DNA from: Nocardioides sp. Root1257
GTDB lineage: Bacteria; Actinomycetota; Actinomycetes; Propionibacteriales; Nocardioidaceae
Reading direction: 5' to 3'
NCBI RefSeq assembly: GCF_001425175.1
Contig: NZ_LMDV01000008.1
Span: forward strand, 268,491-332,490
Length of the DNA stretch: 64,000 nucleotides
Part shown: in pieces, positions 28,070 to 34,781 of the stretch
How the letters are laid out: the number at the start of each line of letters is the position of its first letter
Position numbering within the stretch: position 1 is the stretch's first letter
Program-made: the position numbers and the translations under genes
The notes under the pieces: model-generated
Told to the model about the DNA's origin: nothing
Databases searched by the model: none
What the model saw: the letters and a program-made list of their open reading frames with translations, nothing else

Positions 28070-28629
28070 CGACCCCGGCCGAGCACCACCGCGAGGTCGC
28101 GAGCGGGTTCGCCCGCCGCGTCGACGGCGCCACCGACTGGGACGCCCCGGCGCCCGTGGACGGGTGGACGGCGCGCGACGTGGTCGGGCACCTCGTCGAG
28201 TGGTTCCCCGCCTTCCTGGAGGGCGGCACCGGTATCCGGCTCGAGCCGGGTCCCACCGTCGCCGACGACCCGGTCGGCGCGTGGCACGCCCACGCGGCCG
28301 CCGTGCAGCAGCTGCTCGACGACCCGGCGTACGCCGACCGCGTGCTCAGCAACCCGCACATCGGCGACGTCCCGCTGCCCGAGGCGATCGAGCGCTTCTA
28401 CACGGCCGACGTCTTCATGCACACGTGGGACCTGGCGCGGGCGACCGGCCAGGACGAGACCCTCGACGCCGCGACCTGCGCGGAGATGCTGGCGGGCATG
28501 GAGCCCATGGACGAGATGCTGCGCGCCAGCGGGCAGTACGGCCCGCGGGTGCCCGTGCCGGACGACGCCGACGCGCAGACGAGGCTGATCGCCTTCATCG
28601 GTCGCGACCCCGGATGGAGCGCGCCGTAG
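28066..28629 (+). CDS. DinB-like mycothiol-dependent (TIGR03086-type) protein
   Basis: 187 residues. Pattern APVDGWTARDVVGHLVEWFP near the N-terminus and YTADVFMHTWDLARATGQD contain the His positions of the mycothiol-dependent maleylpyruvate isomerase/DinB fold. Probably a thiol-dependent detoxifying enzyme of unknown substrate. GTG 28066 overlaps the SRPBCC stop. Its TAG stop is also the start of the -10 box for galE. Confidence 0.82.
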   Translation: MTTPAEHHREVASGFARRVDGATDWDAPAPVDGWTARDVVGHLVEWFPAFLEGGTGIRLEPGPTVADDPVGAWHAHAAAVQQLLDDPAYADRVLSNPHIGDVPLPEAIERFYTADVFMHTWDLARATGQDETLDAATCAEMLAGMEPMDEMLRASGQYGPRVPVPDDADAQTRLIAFIGRDPGWSAP

Positions 28630-28632
28630 GGT
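28627..28632 (+). promoter_or_regulatory. leaderless promoter -10 of galE
   Basis: TAGGGT, seven bases, then ATG 28640. The TAG is the stop codon of the preceding gene. Confidence 0.6.
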
Positions 28633-28639
28633 TGGCGGC

Positions 28640-29644
28640 ATGAAGATCCTGGTGACCGGCGGCGCCGGCTATATCGGCTCCACGACCGCGAAGGCGCTCG
28701 AGGAGGCCGGTCACACGCCGGTCATCCTCGACTCGCTGTTGACCGGTCCCAAGGCGTTCGTGCGCGACCGGATCTTCTACGAGGGCGACATCGGCGACCG
28801 GCAGCTGGTCCGGCGCATCGTCGACGAGCACCCCGACCTGGACGCCACCATCCACATGGCGGCGCGGATCGTGGTCCCGGAGTCGGTCGAGAAGCCCTAC
28901 CTCTACTACAAGGACAACGTCGCGAAGTCGCTCGAGCTCTTCGACGAGCTCAACGCGGTGGGCAAGCCGCGGGTGCTCTTCTCCTCCTCGGCCTCGCTCT
29001 ATGCCACCAAGGACGACTTCGAGGTCACCGAGCAGGACCCGCTCGCGCCCCAGTCGCCGTACGCGCGGACCAAGGGGATGATGGAGCAGGTCCTCATCGA
29101 CATGGCGGCCGCCACCGACCTGCGCGCGATCATCCTGCGCTACTTCAACCCGATCGGCTCCGACCCCGACCTCGAGTCCGGCATCTACGCCAAGGAGCCC
29201 TCGCACGTGCTCGGCCAGCTCGTGATGGCCGCGCGCGGCCAGAAGGACTCCTTCACGATCACCGGCACCGACCTGCCGACCCGCGACGGCACCGGCATCC
29301 GTGACTACATCCACGTCTGGGACCTGGCCAAGGCGCACGTCCGCGCGATCGAGCGGTTCGACGACGTGATCGCGAAGGTCGGCGAGCCCAGCGTGGTGAT
29401 CAACGTCGGCACCGGCTCGGGGGTGACCGTGCGCGAGCTCGTCAGCGCGTTCGAGGGGGTCTTCGGGCACGAGGTGCCGGTCACCGAGGCGGCGCCGCGC
29501 CCGGGCGACGCCGTCGGTGCCTTCGCGAACGTCGACCGGGCCGCCGACCTCCTCGACTGGCGCACCGAGCTCTCCCTCGACCAGGCGATCGAGTCGGCCC
29601 TGGCCTGGGGCGAGAAGCGCCACGAGATCCTGGGCTACGAGTGA
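28640..29644 (+). CDS. galE: UDP-glucose 4-epimerase
   Basis: 334 residues; interconverts UDP-glucose and UDP-galactose. GGAGYIGSTTAKAL at residues 7-20 binds NAD. SSSASLYATKDD and SPYARTKGMMEQ supply Ser and Tyr-x3-Lys, and YFNPIGSDPD is family typical. Supplies UDP-galactose for cell-envelope glycans. Its stop overlaps the amidase start (GTGA). Confidence 0.95.
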   Translation: MKILVTGGAGYIGSTTAKALEEAGHTPVILDSLLTGPKAFVRDRIFYEGDIGDRQLVRRIVDEHPDLDATIHMAARIVVPESVEKPYLYYKDNVAKSLELFDELNAVGKPRVLFSSSASLYATKDDFEVTEQDPLAPQSPYARTKGMMEQVLIDMAAATDLRAIILRYFNPIGSDPDLESGIYAKEPSHVLGQLVMAARGQKDSFTITGTDLPTRDGTGIRDYIHVWDLAKAHVRAIERFDDVIAKVGEPSVVINVGTGSGVTVRELVSAFEGVFGHEVPVTEAAPRPGDAVGAFANVDRAADLLDWRTELSLDQAIESALAWGEKRHEILGYE

Positions 29645-30402
29645 GGGTCCTGGTCGCCGGCCTGGCGCTGGGTCTGACGCTGGGCACGGGGTCGTTGGCG
29701 GGCGCCCCGGCGTACGCCGACCGCTCCGACGTGCTCGCCCGGACGCCGGCCCAGCCGCTCGCCGGCCGGTTGGTCGTGCTCGACCCCGGTCACCAGCTCG
29801 GCAACCAGAACTTCCCGCGTCAGGTCGGCCGGCCGGTGCCCGACGGCCGGGGTGGCCGCAAGCCGTGCAACACGACCGGTACGGCGACGAACGCCGGCCT
29901 GCCGGAGGCGACGTTCGTGTGGCGCGTCGCCCGGCTGGTCCAAGCCCGCCTGGAGCGCCTCGGCGCCACGGTCGAGCTGACCCGGAGCAGCAACAGCCTC
30001 GACGAGTGGGGCCCGTGCGTCGACGCGCGTGGCCGGGCCGGCAACCGGGCGAAGGCCGACCTCGAGCTCAGCATCCACGCCGACGGGAGCCTGAAGCGTG
30101 GCGCCCGCGGCTTCCACGTGATCGCGGCGCCCGATCGCGGCCGCGCCTCGGTGCGGCTGGCGCGGGAGACCCGGGACGTCCTCGAGCACCGGGGACTCCG
30201 GGCCGCGAACTACATCGCAGGCGGCGACGGGCTCGACCTGCGCACCGACCTCGCGACGCTGAACCTCTCGCGCGTCCCCACGGCGATGGTCGAGCTCGGC
30301 AACATGCGTGACCGCGTCGACGCCCGGCGGATGACGACCGGCGCCGGGCGCGCGGCGTACGCGACCGCGCTCACCCGCGCGGTGCTGCGCTACCTGGGCT
30401 GA
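29641..30402 (+). CDS. secreted N-acetylmuramoyl-L-alanine amidase
   Basis: 253 residues. An Ala/Gly/Leu-rich signal peptide covers about residues 1-27 (cleavage near AYA-DRS). The Amidase_3 fold follows: LVVLDPGHQLGNQN with the zinc His, then GLPEATFVWRVARLV, ELSIHADGS with the second His, and PTAMVELGNMRD with the catalytic Glu. It cleaves the peptide stem from peptidoglycan outside the cell. GTG 29641 overlaps galE. Ends 13 bases inside the convergent TetR gene. Confidence 0.92.
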   Translation: MRVLVAGLALGLTLGTGSLAGAPAYADRSDVLARTPAQPLAGRLVVLDPGHQLGNQNFPRQVGRPVPDGRGGRKPCNTTGTATNAGLPEATFVWRVARLVQARLERLGATVELTRSSNSLDEWGPCVDARGRAGNRAKADLELSIHADGSLKRGARGFHVIAAPDRGRASVRLARETRDVLEHRGLRAANYIAGGDGLDLRTDLATLNLSRVPTAMVELGNMRDRVDARRMTTGAGRAAYATALTRAVLRYLG

Positions 30403-31019
30403 GGATCCTTCGCGGCGATGCCGTGCAGCACCATCGACACCACGTGGCCGGCCCGGGTCTCGATGTCGTGGTCGTCGTCGTCGCGCCGCTCCAGGCGGTA
30501 GGACAGCGAGTTGACCATCGCCGCCCCGTAGATCGCCTCGGTGAGCGCGCCGGAGGGGAAGCCCTCGATCATCTCGCCGCGCTCCACCGCTCGCAGGCAG
30601 ATCTGCTCGACCTGGCGGCCGTGGACCTCGGTGACCGCGTCGGCGAAGTCACCGAGCCGCTCGGGGGAGCTGGCGCAGTCGAAGGTGACCCGCAGCGACG
30701 CCCAGCCGACGGTGCCGTGGAAGTAGCGCAGCATGTTGACCGCGAGCTGGTGCAGGTCCTCCGCGAACGAGCCGGTGTCGACCGCGGTCAGCCCCATCCC
30801 GTTGTTGGTGACGGCAGCGGTCAGCAGCGCGTCCTTGTCGGGCCAGCGCAGGTAGACGGTCGACTTGCCGACGCCGGCGCGGCGGGCGACGGCGTCCATC
30901 GTGAAACCGGACCAGCCGCGCGTGCCGTACTCGTCCAACGCTGCCCTCAGGATCTTGTCCTCGGCCCCGGGCGTGCGTGGTCGACCACGCCCCCGCCGTG
31001 GCTCCTCCCCCGGAGTCAT
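30390..31019 (-). CDS. TetR-family regulator (copy 1)
   Basis: 209 residues. The helix-turn-helix is in ILRAALDEYGTRGWSGFTMDAVARRAGVGKSTVYLRWPDKDALL. The C-terminal ligand domain differs from copy 2 but aligns along its length. An RGRGRPRTPGAE lead-in is shared with copy 2. ATG 31019 is preferred; GTG 31043 would overlap the operator. The palindrome 31039-31051 lies just upstream. Confidence 0.92.
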   Translation of the reverse strand: MTPGEEPRRGRGRPRTPGAEDKILRAALDEYGTRGWSGFTMDAVARRAGVGKSTVYLRWPDKDALLTAAVTNNGMGLTAVDTGSFAEDLHQLAVNMLRYFHGTVGWASLRVTFDCASSPERLGDFADAVTEVHGRQVEQICLRAVERGEMIEGFPSGALTEAIYGAAMVNSLSYRLERRDDDDHDIETRAGHVVSMVLHGIAAKDPQPR

Positions 31020-31035
31020 GGGGCTGATTGAAACA

Positions 31036-31055
31036 TCAGACACCTGGTGTCGGAT
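31036..31055. promoter_or_regulatory. TetR operator 1
   Basis: Near-perfect palindrome with core GACACCTGGTGTC (31039-31051), extended by ATC and GAT outside. Located 17 bases upstream of TetR copy 1. The flanking GATTGAAACATCAGACA is almost repeated at operator 2. Confidence 0.7.
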
Positions 31056-31104
31056 ATGGCCCGAGTCGGCTACTCGCCGGTCTGGGGTGGACTAGGAGGG
31101 AGTA

Positions 31105-31716
31105 TTACCCGAGTCCGCCGATGATGACCTCGATGACGTCCGCAACCCGGGCGTCGACCATCTCGTCCGTGATCGGGTCGTGGTCGAGACGGCGGCCGAG
31201 GGTGAAGAAGAGTCCCGCTCCGTAGATCAGGTCGGTGATCGCGAGCGGGTCGACCGACGCAGTCAGCTCGCCGCGCTCCCGGGCGCGCCGGAAGATGCCG
31301 CCGATCACCTCGCGGTGCACCCCGCTGATCTCGCGGGTGAACTGCCCGAGCGGCTGGCTCGCGCTGGCGCTGTCGACGACCATCCGGAAGCCGGCCCAGC
31401 CCTCGGGGTCCGCGAACTCGTGGAAGACGCCGGTCGCGAGGCCGGTGAGGTCGCCGCGCAGCGAGCCGGTGTCGACCTCGACGACCGTGCGGCTGCGCAG
31501 GCGTACGGCGTCGGTCAGCAGCGCGTCCTTGTCGGGCCAGCGCAGGTAGAGCGTCGACTTCCCGAACCCGGCACGTCGCGCGACGCCGTCCATCGTGAAC
31601 CCGGCCCACCCGTGCTCCGTGTACTCCTCCAGCGCGGCGTGCAGGATCTTCTGCTCCGCGCCGGGAGAGCGCGGCCGTCCCCGGCCGCGCTTCGGTACCT
31701 CGTCCCCCGACGTCAT
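31105..31716 (-). CDS. TetR-family regulator (copy 2)
   Basis: 203 residues, sister of the next TetR gene: RGRGRPRSPGAEQKILHAALEEYTEHGWAGFTMDGVARRAGFGKSTLYLRWPDKDALL is nearly the same through the helix-turn-helix, while the C-terminal ligand domain has diverged. ATG 31716 chosen; an ATG in frame at 31737 lies in the operator. Tandem duplication followed by ligand-domain divergence is the simplest reading. Confidence 0.92.
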   Translation of the reverse strand: MTSGDEVPKRGRGRPRSPGAEQKILHAALEEYTEHGWAGFTMDGVARRAGFGKSTLYLRWPDKDALLTDAVRLRSRTVVEVDTGSLRGDLTGLATGVFHEFADPEGWAGFRMVVDSASASQPLGQFTREISGVHREVIGGIFRRARERGELTASVDPLAITDLIYGAGLFFTLGRRLDHDPITDEMVDARVADVIEVIIGGLG

Positions 31717-31728
31717 GCTTGATTGAAC

Positions 31729-31749
31729 ATCAGACATCCGGTGTCTGTT
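31729..31749. promoter_or_regulatory. TetR operator 2
   Basis: AGACA-N5-TGTCT (31732-31746) inside CATCAGACATCCGGTGTCTG. Same half-sites and spacing as operator 1. Sits 16 bases upstream of TetR copy 2 and about 55 bases before the gpgS -10 box. Confidence 0.7.
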
Positions 31750-31801
31750 ATGACTTCGAAGGTCAAATTTGGGCCGGGGTGGGTCGGCGACGCTCACCGT
31801 C

Positions 31802-31807
31802 TAGGCT
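31802..31807 (+). promoter_or_regulatory. leaderless promoter -10 of gpgS
   Basis: TAGGCT, seven bases, then GTG 31815; no ribosome site. Confidence 0.6.
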
Positions 31808-31814
31808 CGATCGC

Positions 31815-32687
31815 GTGCCTGACACCCCTCCGTCGTACTCCGTCGACGGCTGGTCGGGGCGGCACACGCACCACTGGGACGACTGGAGCCTCACCGCGCT
31901 GACCGCCGCCAAGGGCGAGCGGACCGTCAGTCTCGTCGTGCCCGCCCGCAACGAGGCCGCGACCGTCGGCGACGTCGTCGCGAAGGTCCGCTCGGCGCTC
32001 GTGGACACGGTCGCCCTGGTCGACGAGGTCGTCGTGATCGACTCCGACTCGACCGACGACACGTACGCCGTCGCGACCGACGCGGGCGCGACCGTGCACC
32101 GCTCCGCCGAGATCCGTCCCGACCTCGGCACCCGCCCCGGCAAGGGCGAGGCGATGTGGAAGTCGATGTTCGTCACCTCCGGCGAGCTGATCGTCTTCAT
32201 GGACGCCGACCTCGTCGACTGGGACACCCACTTCGTGCCCGGCCTGCTCGGGCCGCTGCTCACCGACCCGGGGGTCGAGCTGGTCAAGGGCTTCTACGAG
32301 CGGCCGATGGTCGTCGACGGCGCGACGGTGCCGTTCGAGGGCGGCCGGGTCACCGAGCTGGTCGCGCGGCCGCTGATCGGGCTGCTCTTCCCGGAGCTGG
32401 CGGGGCTGCACCAGCCGCTGGCGGGGGAGTGGGCCGTGCGCCGCTCGCTCTTCGAGAGCCTGTCGGTGCCCCACGAGTACGCCGTCGAGCTGGCCGCGTT
32501 GGTCGACACCCAACGCACCCGCGGGCTCGACGCGATCGCGCAGGTCGACCTCGGCGTACGCGCCCACCGGCACCAGTCGCTCAGCGACCTGACCGGGATG
32601 GCGACGCAGATCCTGGCCGCGGCCCTGGCCCGCGCGGGGGCCGGTCCGCAGGTCGACGAGCGGGCACCGGCGAGAGGATTCCGATGA
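31815..32687 (+). CDS. gpgS: glucosyl-3-phosphoglycerate synthase
   Basis: 290 residues, GT81 family; transfers glucose from an NDP-glucose to 3-phosphoglycerate, the first step to glucosylglycerate and methylglucose lipopolysaccharide. N-terminal SLVVPARNEAATVGDVV, VVIDSDSTDDT and the metal-binding FMDADLVDW are present, plus RPGKGEAMWKS. Partnered with a FolP2-like gene exactly as Rv1207/Rv1208 in mycobacteria (order reversed). Overlaps it by four bases (ATGA). Confidence 0.93.
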   Translation: MPDTPPSYSVDGWSGRHTHHWDDWSLTALTAAKGERTVSLVVPARNEAATVGDVVAKVRSALVDTVALVDEVVVIDSDSTDDTYAVATDAGATVHRSAEIRPDLGTRPGKGEAMWKSMFVTSGELIVFMDADLVDWDTHFVPGLLGPLLTDPGVELVKGFYERPMVVDGATVPFEGGRVTELVARPLIGLLFPELAGLHQPLAGEWAVRRSLFESLSVPHEYAVELAALVDTQRTRGLDAIAQVDLGVRAHRHQSLSDLTGMATQILAAALARAGAGPQVDERAPARGFR

Positions 32688-33547
32688 CCCTCCGCCTCGG
32701 ACGACACGCGTTCGCGGACGACGCCACGCTGATGATGGCGATCGTCAACCGCACCCCCGACTCCTTCTACGACCAGGGCGCGACGTGGGCGGAGGAGCGC
32801 GCGCTCGAGCGCGTCGCGCTGGTCGTCGAGCAGGGCGCCGAGATCGTCGACATCGGCGGCATCAAGGCCGCTCCCGGGGTCGAGATCTCGGCCGCCGAGG
32901 AGATGGAGCGGGTCGTGGAGTTCGTGGCCCGGGTGCGGGCGGCGTACCCCGACCTGGTGATCTCGGTCGACACCTGGCGGGCCTCGGTCGCCGCCGCCGT
33001 CTGCGCCGCCGGGGCCGACGTCATCAACGACGCGTGGGGCGGCGCCGACCCGGAGCTCGTGGACGCCGCGGCGGAGGGTGGCGCGGCGGTCATCTGCACG
33101 CACACCGGTGGCGTGACGCCCCGGACGCGGCCCTACCGGATCGAGTACGACGACGTCGTGGCCGCGGCGATCGCCGACACCGTCGCCTACGCCGAGCGTG
33201 CGATCGCCGCCGGCGTCGCGAAGGAGTCGGTCGTCATCGACCCGGCCCACGACTTCGGCAAGAACACCTTCCACTCGCTGGAGCTCACGCGCCGGCTCGG
33301 CGAGATGGTCGACACCGGCTATCCCGTGCTGGTGTCGCTGTCCAACAAGGACTTCGTCGGCGAGACGCTCGACCTGCCCGTGGGGTCGCGACTCGTGGGG
33401 ACGCTGGCGGCGACGGCGGTCTGCGCGCTCGCCTGCGCCCGCATCTACCGGGTCCACGAGGTCGTCGAGACCCGGCAGGTCGTCGACATGGTGTCGTCGA
33501 TCGCGGGCCGCCGCCCGCCGCGCCGCGCGATCCGGGGGCTCCAGTGA
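32684..33547 (+). CDS. folP2: dihydropteroate synthase-like protein (FolP2 type)
   Basis: 287 residues of the DHPS TIM-barrel family: MAIVNRTPDSFYDQGATW, EIVDIGGIKAAPG, SVDTWRASVA, GADVINDAWGG, VIDPAHDFGKNTFHS. The MAIVNRTPDSFYD form and the gpgS neighbour match mycobacterial FolP2, which is not the main sulfonamide-target DHPS and whose role is unsettled. Tight four-base overlaps on both sides indicate one transcript. Confidence 0.88.
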   Translation: MTLRLGRHAFADDATLMMAIVNRTPDSFYDQGATWAEERALERVALVVEQGAEIVDIGGIKAAPGVEISAAEEMERVVEFVARVRAAYPDLVISVDTWRASVAAAVCAAGADVINDAWGGADPELVDAAAEGGAAVICTHTGGVTPRTRPYRIEYDDVVAAAIADTVAYAERAIAAGVAKESVVIDPAHDFGKNTFHSLELTRRLGEMVDTGYPVLVSLSNKDFVGETLDLPVGSRLVGTLAATAVCALACARIYRVHEVVETRQVVDMVSSIAGRRPPRRAIRGLQ

Positions 33548-34041
33548 CCCGGGCCGTGCTCGTGCCGGGCGTGCTCGCGCTGCTCCCGGAGTACGCCGGC
33601 CTGGAGGACCCCGTCGCCGACCTGCGTGCCGCCTGCCTGGAGGCAGTGCGCTGGCTGGGTCCGGACCCGACGATCCTGGCCGACGAGCAGGGCGCGCGAG
33701 TCGGGAGGTCGCTCCTCCGGGCAGCTGGTTTCGAGACAGGACTTCGTCCTTCCTCGACCACCGCGGGTCTCCTCGTCGTGGGCAACGGCTCCGCGCGGCG
33801 TACCGAGAAGGCCCCCGGCCACCTCGACGAGCGCGCCCACGGCTTCGACGACGACCTCCGGGCGGCGCTGGCGTCGAGTGACGCGACGTGGCCGGACCTC
33901 ACGCTCGGCGACAGCCTCTGGGCGTCGCTCGACGGGATCGGGCGGCTGCGCGAGATCCGCCCGCCCGGGGTCACGGCCACGATCGACTACGACGACGACC
34001 CGTTCGGGGTGCAGTACTGGGTCATGAGGTGGCAGTGGTGA
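33544..34041 (+). CDS. hypothetical protein, possibly LigB-like fragment
   Basis: 165 residues. The opening VLVPGVLALLPEYAGLEDPV resembles the N-terminus of actinobacterial class III extradiol (LigB-like) family proteins, and LLVVGNGSARRTEKAPGHLDERAHGFDDDL matches their next conserved block. The protein is shorter than full enzymes, so activity is doubtful. A dispersed repeat (33727-33762) is translated in frame as GFETGLRPSSTT in the middle. GTGA overlaps at both ends keep it in the gpgS operon. Confidence 0.7.
   Translation: MTRAVLVPGVLALLPEYAGLEDPVADLRAACLEAVRWLGPDPTILADEQGARVGRSLLRAAGFETGLRPSSTTAGLLVVGNGSARRTEKAPGHLDERAHGFDDDLRAALASSDATWPDLTLGDSLWASLDGIGRLREIRPPGVTATIDYDDDPFGVQYWVMRWQW
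33727..33762. repeat. full dispersed repeat copy inside coding sequence
   Basis: 36 bp: GGTTTCGAGACAGGACTT then CGTCCTTCCTCGACCACC. It has an internal AGGACTTCGTCCT hairpin. It adds about twelve residues in frame to the LigB-like protein. Confidence 0.75.
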
Positions 34042-34619
34042 GGGTGCTGGTCGGGCCGGACACCGACGACCTGGGCGAGCTCTACGCGCCGCTGCGTACG
34101 CCGTGGCTCCGGGTCAACATGGTCAGCACGGTCGACGGCGCCGCGACCGGCGAGTCCGGCACGAGCGGGTCGATCAACAACGCCGCGGACAAGGAGGTCT
34201 TCGACCACCTCCGCGCGACCTGCGACGTGATCGTGGTGGGAGCGGCCACGGCGCGCGCGGAGGGCTACGGCCCGGCCGAGCGCCCGATCGTGGTGGTCAG
34301 CCGGCGCGACCAGGTGCCCGAAGGACTCCGCGACGCACCGGCTGGCTCGGTGGTGGTGCGGCCGCTGGGTGATTCGGTCGACTTCCGGGCCTGGCTCCTC
34401 GAGCAGGGCTGGTCGACCGTGCTCTGCGAGGGCGGGCCCACGCTCCTGGGCCACCTTCTCACGGCGGGCGTCGTCGACGAGCTGTGCACGACCTTCGTGC
34501 CGCGGGCGGTCGGTGGCGACCACGGCCGGATCTCGGTCGGCCCGCCCGTCGACGTGCCCCTCACCCTGCACACGCTGCTCGAGCAGGACGGGACGCTGCT
34601 GGCGCGCTGGCTGGTCTGA
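34038..34619 (+). CDS. RibD C-terminal-like pyrimidine/dihydrofolate reductase
   Basis: 193 residues of the RibD_C/DHFR-like fold: LRVNMVSTVDGAATGESGTSGSINNAADKEVFDHLRA, DVIVVGAATARAEGYGP and VLCEGGPTLLGHLLTAGVVDEL. There is no deaminase domain. Such stand-alone proteins reduce a pteridine- or pyrimidine-like substrate with NADPH; with a DHPS-like gene in the operon a pterin-related role is attractive but unproven. Last gene of the gpgS operon. Confidence 0.88.
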   Translation: MRVLVGPDTDDLGELYAPLRTPWLRVNMVSTVDGAATGESGTSGSINNAADKEVFDHLRATCDVIVVGAATARAEGYGPAERPIVVVSRRDQVPEGLRDAPAGSVVVRPLGDSVDFRAWLLEQGWSTVLCEGGPTLLGHLLTAGVVDELCTTFVPRAVGGDHGRISVGPPVDVPLTLHTLLEQDGTLLARWLV

Positions 34620-34658
34620 ATACCTCGTTTTGGTGACGACAGCCCGCCGAGGCGTTCC

Positions 34659-34664
34659 TACGGT
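34659..34664 (+). promoter_or_regulatory. leaderless promoter -10 of 36-codon gene
   Basis: TACGGT, six bases, then ATG 34671. Confidence 0.5.
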
Positions 34665-34670
34665 CAAGGC

Positions 34671-34781
34671 ATGTCACGCCGTCAGGCCACCGCCGAGCAG
34701 CTCGTGTGGCGAGTGCTCGTCGGCCTCACGCTGCTCGTCGCCCTGTGGCTGCTGCTCCTCGCCTCACCCGGCATCGTCTGA
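34671..34781 (+). CDS. 36-residue single-pass membrane protein
   Basis: Short frame: basic N-terminus (MSRRQATAEQLVWR) followed by one hydrophobic helix (VLVGLTLLVALWLLLLASP). The leaderless -10 box is at the exact spacing seen for many genes here. Its last 18 bases overlap the convergent acyl-CoA ligase gene. Function unknown; similar one-helix proteins are easily missed by gene callers. Confidence 0.6.
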   Translation: MSRRQATAEQLVWRVLVGLTLLVALWLLLLASPGIV

